From Sphingomonas sp. H160509 (GTDB lineage Bacteria; Pseudomonadota; Alphaproteobacteria; Sphingomonadales; Sphingomonadaceae): a stretch of DNA of 64,000 nucleotides. The position numbers were made by a program, and so were the translations under genes. Shown here piece after piece: positions 32,537 to 42,450 of this stretch; position 1 is the first letter of the stretch; each line of letters starts with the position of its first letter. Under the pieces are notes generated by a model. The model was given only the letters and a program-made list of their open reading frames with translations. It was not told the origin of the DNA and did not search any database. The stretch lies in contig NZ_JAMXSR020000002.1 in the NCBI RefSeq assembly GCF_024124765.2, positions 891,001 through 955,000 of the forward strand, read 5' to 3'.

Positions 32537-33530
32537 GTGACCACCACCACGCTCCTGCCCGACCCCAGCTCCCCCCTCTCCCGCGAATCAGCGCGCGAGG
32601 CATTCGCCGACATCCTCGACGCCCGCGCCAGCGACGACGCGATCGCCACCTTCCTCACCGATCTGGCGACCCGCGGCGAAACCAGCATCGAGATCGCCGA
32701 AGCCGCACGCGCACTGCGCAACCGGATGATCCCGATCGACGCCCCCGCCGGCGCGATCGACGTCTGCGGCACCGGCGGCGACGGACACCACACCTTGAAC
32801 GTGTCGACCGCCGTCGCGCTGGTCGTCGCAGCGTGCGGAGTCCCCGTCGCCAAGCACGGCAACCGCGCCGCCTCGAGCAAGGCCGGCGCCGCCGACACGC
32901 TGGAGGTTCTTGGCCTCGACATGGACCGCGCCGGCGCCACCGCGGAGGCAAGCCTCAACGAGATCGGCATCGCCTTCCTGTTCGCCGCCAACCACCATCC
33001 GGCGATGAAGCGCATTACCCCGATCCGCCAACGCATCGGCAAACGGACGATCTTCAACCTGATGGGCCCGCTCGCCAACCCGGCCGGCACCACCCGCCAG
33101 CTCATCGGCATCGCCCGCCCCGACTACGTCACGCTCTACGCCGAAGCACTCGAACAGCTTGGCACGCAAGCCGCGCTCGTCGTCTCGGGCGAAGAAGGCC
33201 TCGACGAACTGTCGGGCGCCGGCCCCAGCATCGTCGCCTCGGTCGGCACCGTCGCGCTCCCCGCCAAAGTCGCCCCCGAAGACGCAGGCCTCACCCGCCA
33301 CGCCATTACCGACATCCGCGGCGGCGACGCGGCCCACAACGCCGACGCACTCCGCCGCCTGCTCAAGGGGCGAGGCCGGCGCTTACCGTGACGCCGTCCT
33401 CCTCAACGCCGCCGCCGCCTTGATGGTCGCCGGCACCGTCCCCAATCTTGTCGACGGCGCAGCCAAAGCCGCAGCCGCCCTCGACACCGGCAGCGCCGAC
33501 GCGCTGCTCGCCCGCTGGATCGCCTACTGA
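32537..33530 (+). CDS. trpD: Anthranilate phosphoribosyltransferase; frame broken once
   Basis: About 330 residues after repair. Transfers phosphoribose from PRPP to anthranilate. GTG start chosen because GGGAGGGG lies 3 bases upstream and the protein then begins in the usual place. Motifs: [15 protein letters not shown] (PRPP loop), [12 protein letters not shown], and [14 protein letters not shown]4 run at 33367-33370 (expected 3) shifts the frame; with three it reads [17 protein letters not shown]. The stop is 1 base before the trpC ATG. Confidence 0.95.
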
Positions 33531-33531
33531 C

Positions 33532-34308
33532 ATGACCATGCTCGACCGTATCCTCGAGACCAAGCGCGCCGAAGTCGCCGCGCGCAAGGCAACGACCTCG
33601 CTCGCCGACATCGACGCGGGCATCGCCCGCATGTCGAAGCCGCGCGGCTTCCGCGCCGCGCTGGACGCCAAAACCGGCTACGCGCTGGTCGCCGAGGTCA
33701 AGAAAGCCAGTCCCTCGAAAGGCCTGATCCGCGCCGACTTCGATCCCGTCGCCCACGCCCGAGCCTACGAAGCCGGCGGCGCCGCCTGCCTCTCGGTGCT
33801 GACCGACGAAAAGTGGTTCCAGGGCTCCGACGCCTATCTCACCGCGGCGCGCGACGCCGTCTCGATCCCGGTCCTGCGGAAGGACTTCATGGTCGACCCA
33901 TGGCAGTCGACCGAGGCACGCGCGATCGGTGCCGACTGCATCCTGATCATCGTCGCCGCGCTCGACGACATCCAGATGGCCGAGATCGAGGCCTCCGCGC
34001 TCGAATGCGGCATGGACGTCCTGGTCGAGGTCCACGACGCGCACGAGATGGAGCGCGCGCTCAGGCTAAAGTCGCGCCTGATCGGCGTCAACAACCGCGA
34101 CCTGCGCGACTTCTCGGTCGATTTCCAGCGCACCTACGACCTTGTCGGCAAGGCCCCCAAGGACTGCACCTTCGTCGCCGAAAGCGGGCTCACGACGCGC
34201 GCCGAACTCGACGCGATGGCCGAACACGACATCCACTGCTTCCTGATCGGCGAAGCGCTCATGCGCCAGGACGACGTCGAAGCCGCCACCCGGGCGCTCG
34301 TCGGATGA
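33532..34308 (+). CDS. trpC: Indole-3-glycerol phosphate synthase
   Basis: 258 residues, intact. Closes the indole ring in tryptophan synthesis. TIM-barrel motifs: [13 protein letters not shown] (catalytic Lys), [23 protein letters not shown] (catalytic Lys), [10 protein letters not shown] and [11 protein letters not shown]. It starts right after trpD and overlaps moaC by 4 bases (ATGA), so trpD-trpC-moaC is one operon. Confidence 0.97.
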   Translation: MTMLDRILETKRAEVAARKATTSLADIDAGIARMSKPRGFRAALDAKTGYALVAEVKKASPSKGLIRADFDPVAHARAYEAGGAACLSVLTDEKWFQGSDAYLTAARDAVSIPVLRKDFMVDPWQSTEARAIGADCILIIVAALDDIQMAEIEASALECGMDVLVEVHDAHEMERALRLKSRLIGVNNRDLRDFSVDFQRTYDLVGKAPKDCTFVAESGLTTRAELDAMAEHDIHCFLIGEALMRQDDVEAATRALVG

Positions 34309-34772
34309 CCGGCCTCACCCACATCGACGAAGCCGGCGCGGCAAGAATGGTCGACGTCGGCGGTAAGGCGGTCACCGCCCGCGAAGCCATTGCCTCCGGC
34401 CGCATCTCCATGTCCGCCGAAGCCGCCGCGGCGATCGGCGCCGGCACCGCGAAAAAGGGCGACGTCCTCGCCGTCGCCCGCGTCGCCGGCATCATGGCCG
34501 CCAAGCGCACCAGCGACCTGATCCCGCTTTGCCACCCGCTCCCGCTCACGAAGGTGGAAATCGACCTCGTGGTGGACGAAACCGGCGTAACCGCCACCGC
34601 CACCGCCTCGACCGAAGGCAAGACCGGCGTAGAGATGGAAGCCCTGACGGCCGCCACGGTAACGCTCCTGACGATCTACGACATGGCCAAAGCGATCGAC
34701 AAGACGATGGTCCTCACCGACATCCGCGTCCGCGCAAAGTCCGGCGGCAAATCCGGCAACTGGACCGCGTAA
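34305..34772 (+). CDS. moaC: Cyclic pyranopterin monophosphate synthase
   Basis: 155 residues, intact. Second step of molybdenum cofactor synthesis. Motifs: [35 protein letters not shown], and [20 protein letters not shown]. Coupled to trpC by a 4-base overlap. moeA follows 1.3 kb later across the oppositely oriented tonB. Confidence 0.97.
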   Translation: MTGLTHIDEAGAARMVDVGGKAVTAREAIASGRISMSAEAAAAIGAGTAKKGDVLAVARVAGIMAAKRTSDLIPLCHPLPLTKVEIDLVVDETGVTATATASTEGKTGVEMEALTAATVTLLTIYDMAKAIDKTMVLTDIRVRAKSGGKSGNWTA

Positions 34773-34779
34773 CAAGGCA

Positions 34780-34833
34780 CCCCTCTCCCCAAAGGGGAGA
34801 GGGAAAGACGCCAAAGGCGTCGAGGGTGAGGGC
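34780..34833. repeat. Hairpin element after moaC, family B-like
   Basis: CCCTCTCCCC-AAA-GGGGAGAGGG forms a strong stem (34781-34803), followed by GACGCC-AAAG-GGCGTC. It lies between the convergent moaC and tonB genes and may terminate both. Confidence 0.7.
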
Positions 34834-34865
34834 AAGCCAAGCAGAACGCGCCTAGCTAAAGCCCC

Positions 34866-35606
34866 TCAATCCCCACCCATAGCCCATTCATGATCCTCAA
34901 CGATCGTCGACTCCACCGGCCGCCCCGCCGCATCGAGCGAAGGCTCATACCGAAACCGCTCCTCGATCAACCGGCACGTAAGCGTATCCAGCTCCCGGCT
35001 CCCGCTCGACCGGGTCACCCGGCACCGCGAAACCCGCCCATCGGTCTGGACCAGATACCGCACGGAAACCCGCCCCCGGATCCCCGTCTCAGCCGCCTCG
35101 CGCGGGTAATCGGAGTCCTTCAACCGCCCCCTGCGCCACCGCGGCGGAGTCTCCTCGCCACCACCGCCATCGCCGTCGCCATACCCACCGCTGCCGGTGC
35201 CATTACCAATCCCCCCACTCCCGGTCCCCGGTCCGCGAACATCCGAAGCGCCAGCCGTCGCCTGCGCGCCCACCCCAGCCTTCTCCGCAACGACGACAGG
35301 CGGCGGCACCACAACCGGCACCACCGGCGGCGGCGCCACCACCTCGGTCGCCTTCGACTTCAGATTAGGCGGTGACGCCGCCCCCTCCGGCTTGCGACTA
35401 GGCGAAGGCCGAGGCCTCACCTTCTCTTCGGGAGGCGGTGGCGGAGGCGGCGCCGCATCGAACACCTTCAACGCATCGCTCACCGCCGCCGGCATCGTCA
35501 CCACCAGCCCATTAAGCAGCGCATAGCCAAGCACCCCCGGCAACAGGACAGCACCCACCGCCGCCCCGATCCTGTCTCTCGCCCGAGGCTGATTGCGTGT
35601 CATCAT
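34866..35606 (-). CDS. tonB: TonB-family energy transducer
   Basis: 246 residues. One N-terminal membrane segment (about 14-38) is followed by a Pro-rich periplasmic stretch (APPPPPPPEEK, then VVAPPPVVPVVVPPPVVV). A Gly-rich linker (GTGSGGYGDGDGGGG) comes next. The C-terminal TonB domain is about 160-246 (RVSVRYLVQTDGRVSRCRV, LDTLTCRLIEERFRYEP). It powers TonB-dependent outer-membrane receptors; sphingomonads usually have several, so its partners are unknown. No exbB or exbD is nearby. Confidence 0.88.
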   Translation of the reverse strand: MMTRNQPRARDRIGAAVGAVLLPGVLGYALLNGLVVTMPAAVSDALKVFDAAPPPPPPPEEKVRPRPSPSRKPEGAASPPNLKSKATEVVAPPPVVPVVVPPPVVVAEKAGVGAQATAGASDVRGPGTGSGGIGNGTGSGGYGDGDGGGGEETPPRWRRGRLKDSDYPREAAETGIRGRVSVRYLVQTDGRVSRCRVTRSSGSRELDTLTCRLIEERFRYEPSLDAAGRPVESTIVEDHEWAMGGD

Positions 35607-36109
35607 ACTGATCTGGTGTCTCTTTCCCCAAACAAAGCCCCGTTCAGGATGAACCGGCGCTGGCCGAGCGTTTGGAGAAGACGATGCCGACTAGCCCGAA
35701 CTCCTTGTCGGGCCGCGGAGAAAAACAGCGGAACACTATCAGCACCACCCCGGCGAAGGCCGGGGCCCAGTTGGGAAAGCCGAAGTAATCCGTAGCGACC
35801 GCTCCGCCAAACCCATGTTTCCCCGCGAAGGCGGGGACCCAGACTGGACTCCCGCCTTCGCGGGAGAACAAGGGTGCACCAGCCGCGCCGGACCGCCCCG
35901 CCGCCCTCCGAAACCCCAACAACACCTGTCCTACGTCCCAAACCCATGGCAAAGCGCCAGACACGCCAAAACTCCCCTCCCGCCGGACCTTCTACCGGAC
36001 GAGACCGTTCCAAACCTGACCCCCCAGAACCGCACCCGCCAAATGTCTCCCAGCGTGTGAACTTCCTGCACTTCCAGCAGGAGAGCCGCCCAGAAACAGA
36101 GCCTTACGC
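35607..36109. other. 503-base intergenic region with two palindromic elements
   Basis: Divergent upstream region of tonB and moeA. It contains family A palindromes at 35741-35775 and 35817-35869. The remaining sequence (35870-36109) has no convincing gene; any short frames there lack a ribosome binding site and family resemblance. Promoters of both genes should lie here. Confidence 0.6.
35741..35869. repeat. Palindromic intergenic elements, family A (two units)
   Basis: A CCCCGGCGAAGGCCGGGG palindrome (35741-35775) and a 53-base GTTTCCCCGCGAAGGCGGGG element (35817-35869), nearly identical to the one at 31189-31241. Confidence 0.8.
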
Positions 36110-37292
36110 ATGACCCTAGTCCCTGTCGCCGAAGCTCAGACCCGCCTCTTCACCATGGCGCCCCTCGTCGGCCACGAGACCGTGACGCTACGCGAAGCCG
36201 CCGGCCGCTGGGCCGCCGAGGACATCCTCGCCCGCCGCACGCAGCCCGCCGCAGACCTCTCCGCGATGGACGGCTATGCGATCCGCTACGCCGACCTCCC
36301 CGGCCCCTGGAAAGTCATCGGCGAAAGCGCCGCCGGCCGCCCCTTCGCAGGCCACGTCGCCTCCAACGAGGCCACCCGCATCTTCACCGGAGCCGCCATG
36401 CCCGAAGGCGCCGACACGGTGATGGTCCAAGAAGAAGCCGAGCGAGACGGCGAGACCCTGATCCTGGCCGGCGAAGGCCCCCGACGCTCGGCCGCAACAC
36501 CCGCCGCAAGGGCCTCGATTTCTCCACCGGCACCCGCCTGATCGCCGCCGGCGACCGCCTCAGCCCGGCGCGCATCGCCGTCGCCGCGACCGGCGGCCAC
36601 GGCAGCCTCACCGTCAACCGCCGCGTGCGCGTCGCCGTCGCCGCCACCGGCGACGAACTCGTTCCCCCCGGCTCGACCACCGACGGCGTCGCGCTCCCCC
36701 GAATCGAACGGGATCATGCTCGGCGCAATGCTCGCCGACATGCCCGTCGACATCATCGATCTCGGCATCCTCCCCGACAATCTCGAAGTCCTCCGCGAAG
36801 CCTTCGCCAGCGTGCAGGCAGACCTGCTCGTCACCACCGGCGGCGCATCGGTAGGCGACCACGACCTCGTCCGCCCGGCGATCGAAGCCGCCGGCGGCAC
36901 CATCGATTTCTGGCGGATCGCGCTGCGCCCCGGCAAGCCGATGATGGCCGGCCGGATCGGCGAGATGATGGTGCTCGGCCTCCCGGGCAATCCGGTCTCC
37001 GCGTTCGTCACCGCGACGTTGTTCGTCAAACCCGTCGTCGCGCACATGGCCGGCGCACGCGATCCGCTCCCCCAGTCGACCCACGCGCTACTCGGCGAAG
37101 ACCTGCCCGCGAACAACGCCCGCACCGACTATCTCCGCGCCGAACTGCGCGACGGCAAAGCCTATGCCTCGACGATCCAAGACAGCTCGATGCTGCTCAC
37201 GCTCGCCCGCTCGACCTGCCTGATCGTCCGTCCCGGCAACGCGCCCGTAGCAAAGACAGGCGAGATCGGCGGAAATCCTCGTGATCGCGTGA
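36110..37292 (+). CDS. moeA: Molybdopterin molybdotransferase; frame broken three times
   Basis: About 393 residues after repair. Inserts molybdate into adenylylated molybdopterin. Motifs: SAMDGYAIRY, RIFTGAAMPEGADTVMVQEE, ATGDELVPPGS, TTGGASVGDHDLV and GLPGNPVSAFV. Breaks: C5 at 36478-36482 (one missing), C5 at 36696-36700 (one extra, within ALPESNGIML), and one extra base at about 37267-37272. After the last repair the protein ends TGEIAEILVIA and stops at 37290-37292; as written, the frame would run on into the lexA upstream region. lexA starts 68 bases later. Confidence 0.94.
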
Positions 37293-37318
37293 TACGGACG
37301 CTTGACGGCGTTAATTAT

Positions 37319-37333
37319 GTTCCATAGAAGTTC
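37319..37333 (+). promoter_or_regulatory. SOS box (LexA operator) upstream of lexA
   Basis: GTTC-CATAGAA-GTTC is an exact match to the alphaproteobacterial SOS box GTTC-N7-GTTC. It lies 27 bases before the lexA start codon, as expected for autoregulation. Confidence 0.88.
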
Positions 37334-37360
37334 CCAGTCTGTTCCGGACGGAGAACCGCC

Positions 37361-38034
37361 ATGCTCACGCGCAAGCAGCACGAACTCGTCTGCTTCATCA
37401 ACGATCGCCTCAACGAAACCGGCGTCTCGCCGTCGTTCGAGGAGATGAAGGACGCACTCGACCTCAAGTCGAAGTCGGGCGTTCATCGTCTGATCAGCGC
37501 GCTCGAGGAGCGCAACTTCATCCGCCGCCTGCCGAACCGCGCGCGCGCGCTCGAAGTGCTGCGCATGCCCGAGCGTGCGGAAAGAAGACGCCGGCCAAGC
37601 CGTCGAACGTCAAGGCAGCCCCCGCCGCCGCGACGCCGCAACCGGCCAACGACGTCATCGAGATCCCCTTGCATGGCCGCATCGCCGCCGGCGTCCCGAT
37701 CGAGGCGTTCGAAGGCAGCACCATGCTCGCCGTCCCCGCCGCGTTGCTAGGCACCGGCGAACACTACGCGCTCGAAGTCTCGGGCGACTCGATGGTCGAA
37801 GCCGGCATCCTCGACGGCGACTACGCCCTGATCCGCCGCACCGAGACCGCCCGAGACGGCGAGATCGTCGTCGCGCTGATCGAAGACAGCGAAGCCACCC
37901 TCAAATACTTCCGTCGCGAAGGTGCGATGGTCCGCCTCGACCCGGCGAACCGAGCCTACGACCCCCAACGCTACGCCCCCGCCCAAGTCCGCGTCCAAGG
38001 CAAACTCTCCGGCATCCTCCGCCGCTACGACTGA
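37361..38034 (+). CDS. lexA: LexA repressor; frame broken once
   Basis: About 224 residues after repair. SOS response repressor. The N-terminal winged-helix DNA-binding domain covers 1-65 ([20 protein letters not shown]). The cleavage site Ala-Gly is in [12 protein letters not shown]. The catalytic Ser is in [10 protein letters not shown] and the Lys in [10 protein letters not shown]. One A is missing at 37581-37583 (3, expected 4), inside the Lys-Pro-rich linker between the domains. It is probably autoregulated through the SOS box at 37319. Confidence 0.96.
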
Positions 38035-38296
38035 ACTGCCGGGACCGACCGGCGTCATCACGACGCAGGTGGGTCTCGGTTTCTGTTTGCTCAGGAAAAG
38101 CGTCAGCCAAGCCCCTAAGCCAAGTTGCTCTTCCGGCCGACAACAGCGACGGGATCTTGTCGGCAAATTTAGCTAGATGCACTGGTCTGTCTAAAACGCG
38201 GCTAGATTTTTGGACGCCAAGCCAGTCCCCTCCAAGCGTCCGGAAGACCATCCCGCGGTCCGGCGCAGAAGCGCGGCCTCGGTTTGAACGCTTAAT

Positions 38297-38325
38297 CTCT
38301 GCGCCTCAGCGCCTCTGCGCGAACA
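38297..38325. repeat. Solitary octamer-type repeat arm
   Basis: TCTGCGCCTCAGCGCCTCTGCGCGAAC resembles the arms of the two inverted-repeat elements that follow (8-base rhythm, ending in GAAC). No matching partner arm is visible nearby, so it may be the remnant of a third element. Confidence 0.5.
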
Positions 38326-38359
38326 TCTCGTCGTCAATCTCCAGCTCTGCCGAAGAATT

Positions 38360-38512
38360 GGTTCGCGCGGAGACGCGGAGGTGTTGCGCTTAGGGAAAAC
38401 GAAGCACCTCCAAACGTCTTCGGAAGGAAGACAAAGCAGTCCCCAGCCCAAGCCACCCCATCATACCAGAACCTTCTCCGCGTCTCCGCGTCTCCGCGTC
38501 TCCGCGTGAACC
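38360..38512. repeat. MITE-like inverted-repeat element 1
   Basis: Left arm GGTTCGCGCGGAGACGCGGAG (38360-38380) and right arm CTCCGCGTCTCCGCGTGAACC (38492-38512) are reverse complements except for one base. The right end carries four direct copies of an octamer TCTCCGCG (about 38475-38506). The 110-base interior has no gene. Total about 153 bases. Confidence 0.75.
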
Positions 38513-38553
38513 AGTTCTTATTGCTGTGACCGTATGACACGACGGAAGATTTT

Positions 38554-38709
38554 GTTCACGCGAAGGCGCAAAGGCGCGAAGATATGGTGCCTGGATCAGC
38601 GCCTACCAGCTTTCGCTGGCGGCAAGAAACTGATGTCGGCTTATCGTGCATGAAGGTGTAAGGCCTCCCAAGTCGCATCACCTTCGCGCCTTTGCGCCTT
38701 CGCGTGAAC
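38554..38709. repeat. MITE-like inverted-repeat element 2
   Basis: Perfect 28-base inverted repeat: arm at 38554-38581 starts GTTCACGCGAAGGCGC, and its exact reverse complement is at 38682-38709. The arms are built from degenerate octamers (CTTCGCGC, CTTTGCGC, CTTCGCGT). The interior of about 100 bases is unlike that of element 1 and has no gene. Its right end abuts the comEC stop codon. Confidence 0.82.
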
Positions 38710-38713
38710 AGTT

Positions 38714-40955
38714 CTATTTTTGACGGCCTCGGCTGGCGCGAAACGCCGACGCAGTACCGTGAAACCGGTCGTGGAGCGGCCTGAACGAGTACGCGGTGCG
38801 TTCGAGGAGAGGCGGATCGCGCCAGGGGTGACGATCGCCTGCGTTCAGGATGGTCACGACTGTCCCGCTCCCCAAGGTCAGCGCGACGCCGCCCGTACGC
38901 CGGAGTACACGACGATCCAGTTTCAGCCACCGCGGTACACACCGTTTCGGCAGACCGCGTTCGCTGACGACGACATCGGCGCCGTGACAGGCGGCGATGA
39001 ACTCAGCAATCGGGACCATATAGGCGCTGCGGGTCGCGAGAATGCGCCACATCCGTCCTTGTCCAGCGATATCGGTGACGCAGAGATCGCGGCTGCACCG
39101 CGCATCGGGTTGGTCCGCCAGCAGCAACGGCTCGCCATCCTGCCCGCCGTTCTCGGCCAGCATGTCGCGCGTATAGTCCCCCGCCCGGTCGCGCAACATC
39201 GCCAGCCCCGCCGCGGTTCGTACCGCAACGTGGCGCCCGTCTCCCGTCACTAGAACGTCCGGGGCTGGCGTCGTCAGCGCCCAGGCTGCACCGATCACCA
39301 GCGGGACCAGCCCAAGTCGTCGCCACCGTGTCCGCCACAGTGCGATCCAAATTCCCCCGACGATCATCAGCGCGAACGCCGCCGTCGGCATTGCGGGCAA
39401 GGACCGCACCGAACCTGGTGCGATGGCAACACCGTGTGCCAGCCACAGCAGCGCATCGAGCGATCGCTGCACCAGCCACCATATCGGCGCCCCGAGCCCG
39501 GCCGCATCGAGCAGCAACGCCAAAGCTTCCAGCGGCATAACGACGAAGGTCGTCAAGGGAATGGCGACGATGTTGGCGAACGCGCCGTAGAGCCCGGCCT
39601 TGTGGAAATGATAGACCGCGATCGGCATGAGCGCGAACTCGACGAGCAGGCCGGTGAGCAACAGCGATACTACCCCACGAGCGAGACGGCGCGGTCGGCC
39701 CCTCCTCGTGTGGCCCGAAGAATACGCGAATCGCTGGATGTTCGTGCAGCGCCATGATTGCGGTGATTGCCGCAAACGAAAGCTGGAAGCTCGGTCCCGC
39801 CGCCGATTCGGGCAGCACGAGCATGACGCACGCCGCCCCCGCCGCGACGAGGCGCAAGGTCATCGCCTCACGCCCCATTGCGAGCGCCGCCAGCACAAGC
39901 AATGCCGCCACGCACGACCGGATCGTCGGGACCTGGCTACCGGTCAACAACGTATAGCCGATCGCTGCCGCCGCTCCCGCCAACGCAGCGATCAAAGGCA
40001 AGCGCGCATGTAGCGCCAACCACGGGCTCAGCGCCAGCAGCCGCAGCACGATCAACATCGTCGCCGCCACCGCCGCGGTGATGTGCAATCCGCTCACCGA
40101 CAGCAGATGCGCGAGTCCGGCGCGGCGCATCGCTTCCGAATCCTCCTCGCTGATCGCACCGACGTCGCCGGTTGCGAGCGCTGCAGCGATACCGCCTGCG
40201 CTGCCGTCCAGTCGCGACACAATATGGTGCGACAACGCGACACGGATACCGGCTCCCGATTCGCTTCGCGTCGTCACGACTATTGGTGCGAAGCCCCGCC
40301 CCGTCGCACCGATCTCGCCGAACCACGCGACCCGGGCGAAGTCGTAGGCGCCGGGCACCGCAGGCAGTGGCGGCGGCATCAGCCGGGCTCGCAGATGCAC
40401 GACCGCCCCAGGCCCCAACAGCTTAGGCGCATCCGCCTCCGCCAGATTGACGCGGACGCGGTATGGCAGGGCAACCGGTTGCCCGTCGGTCTCCGCGCCT
40501 TTCCCGATCGGCAGCAGCGTCAGCCGGACCAGCTTCCGCGCGACCAGCGGTTCGATCGCCTCCACCTTGGCCGAGAAACTCGCGATCGTCGGTCCGCCCA
40601 GCACTGGTCGCGCCACCGACTCCGATCGCGCCCAGATCAACGCCAGCCCCAGCGCCGCAGTCAGCAACCCAATCGCGAGCGACCGCGCCGCACGGCCACC
40701 CTGCCCGACCGCCAGACATGCCAACCCGCTCGCCACCAACAGCAGCATCGCCACGGACCACGCCGCCGGGTCCGGCAACGCGAACCACAGCGCGATCCCG
40801 CCGCCCAGCATTACCGGCAGCCACAACACCAGCTGGTCGCGCTCCGCCTCAAGCCAGCGTTCCACGGCAAGCCCGACGACAGCCCCCCATCGCGGCACGC
40901 CCATTTGTCGACGCCAAGGACGCATGCTAGGGGCGGCGACGGCTGTCATGGCCAT
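38714..40955 (-). CDS. comEC: ComEC/Rec2 competence protein; frame broken once
   Basis: About 746 residues after repair. Inner-membrane channel for DNA uptake. The N-terminal part has several membrane segments and an OB-like DUF4131 region (about 40-230). The Competence domain follows ([18 protein letters not shown], and [14 protein letters not shown]). The C-terminal part contains a short remnant-like soluble region, shorter than a full metallo-beta-lactamase domain. A C4 run at 39699-39702 (expected 3) shifts the frame near GPHEEG. The region lies convergent with the repeat block and divergent from gltX. Confidence 0.88.
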
Positions 40956-40994
40956 CGTTTCTCCATCGTTTCATCAGTCTGGGAGCACCCGCGG

Positions 40995-42425
40995 TTGGGC
41001 GCAATATCTGATACGGGCACCGCCAATTCGGCCGCACCCGTGGTTACCCGTTTCGCTCCGTCGCCGACGGGGTTCCTGCATCTTGGCGGCGCGCGCACCG
41101 CGCTGTTCAACTGGCTGTTCGCCAAGGCGAATGGCGGCAAGTTCCTGCTGCGGATCGAGGATACCGACCGGGTCCGCTCGACCCAGCCGGCGATCGACGC
41201 GATCATCGACGGGATGCGCTGGCTCGGGCTCGACTGGGACGGCGACGTCGTCATGCAGTTCGCGGGTGCTGAGCGTCATGCGCAGGTCGCGCACGAGATG
41301 GTCGCGAACGGGCACGCCTATCGCTGCTACATGACCAACGACGAAATCGCCGCGATGCGCGCCGAGGCACAAGCCGCGAAGAAGCCGCTCCGCATCCGCA
41401 GCCCCTGGCGCGATCGGCCGGAGAGCGAGGCGCCGAACCTCCCCCACGTCGTCCGCCTGCGCGCGCCGCAGGAAGGCGCCGTCACGATCGAGGACCGCGT
41501 GCAAGGCGCCGTCACGGTCAAGAACGAAGAGATCGACGACCTCGTCCTGCTCCGCTCGGACGGCACGCCGACCTACATGCTGGCCGTCGTCGTCGACGAT
41601 CACGACATGGGCGTCACGCACGTCATCCGCGGCGACGATCACCTCAACAACGCGTTCCGCCAGCTGCCGATCTACCGCGCGATGGGCTGGCCCGAGCCGA
41701 TCTACGCGCACATTCCGCTGATCCACGGCCCCGATGGCGCCAAGCTGTCGAAGCGTCACGGCGCCGTCGGCATCGAGGCCTACCGCGACGAGATGGGGAT
41801 CCTGCCCGAGGCGTTCGACAACTACTTGCTCCGCCTCGGCTGGGGTCACGGCGACGACGAAATCATCAGCCGCGAACAGGCGGTCGAATGGTTCGACCTG
41901 TCGGGCGTCGGCAAGTCGCCGTCGCGCTTCGACCTGAAGAAGCTTGAGAACCTGAACGGCCACTACATCCGCGAAGCCGACGACGCGCGCCTTGCGCAAC
42001 TCGCCGCCGATCGCCTCGGCCACGACCTGCCGACCGGCGGACTCGATCTTCTGACTCGCGCAATGCCCGTCCTGAAACCACGTGCCGCAAACCTGAACGA
42101 GTTGGCCGAAGGGTCGAATTTCTTGTTCAGCCAGCGGCCCTTGGCGATGGACGACGCCGCGGCGAGCCTTTTACAGGGTGAAGCGAGTGCGATTTTGGTC
42201 AATGTCCATGCCGAACTTGACGCGCTCGCCACGTGGGATACGGAGGCGCTCGAAGGCGCGGTACGGCGCGTGGCCGAAGCGCGGGGCGTCAAGCTCGGCC
42301 AGGTCGCACAGCCGCTTCGCGCCGCGCTGACGGGACGCAAGACGTCACCGGGGATCTTCGATGTGCTCGACCTGCTCGGGCGCGACGAGAGCCTGGGACG
42401 GATCGCCGACCGGATGGCTAGCTGA
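40995..42425 (+). CDS. gltX: Glutamyl-tRNA synthetase
   Basis: 476 residues, intact. Charges tRNA-Glu. The HIGH-type motif is [15 protein letters not shown] and the KMSKS-type motif is [12 protein letters not shown] start at 40995 is preferred because GGGAG lies 9 bases upstream and the resulting N-terminus ([14 protein letters not shown]) fits the family length; a GTG further in (near 41036) is the alternative. gltA follows 25 bases later. comEC is divergent. Confidence 0.96.
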   Translation: MGAISDTGTANSAAPVVTRFAPSPTGFLHLGGARTALFNWLFAKANGGKFLLRIEDTDRVRSTQPAIDAIIDGMRWLGLDWDGDVVMQFAGAERHAQVAHEMVANGHAYRCYMTNDEIAAMRAEAQAAKKPLRIRSPWRDRPESEAPNLPHVVRLRAPQEGAVTIEDRVQGAVTVKNEEIDDLVLLRSDGTPTYMLAVVVDDHDMGVTHVIRGDDHLNNAFRQLPIYRAMGWPEPIYAHIPLIHGPDGAKLSKRHGAVGIEAYRDEMGILPEAFDNYLLRLGWGHGDDEIISREQAVEWFDLSGVGKSPSRFDLKKLENLNGHYIREADDARLAQLAADRLGHDLPTGGLDLLTRAMPVLKPRAANLNELAEGSNFLFSQRPLAMDDAAASLLQGEASAILVNVHAELDALATWDTEALEGAVRRVAEARGVKLGQVAQPLRAALTGRKTSPGIFDVLDLLGRDESLGRIADRMAS

Positions 42426-42450
42426 TAAGATTTCGAGGAAGGATACAAGC

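Noticed and set aside
38475..38512. Tandem octamers TCTCCGCG as an iteron origin or protein-coding repeat
   Set aside because: They form one arm of an inverted-repeat element, there is no replication gene nearby, and no plausible gene contains them.
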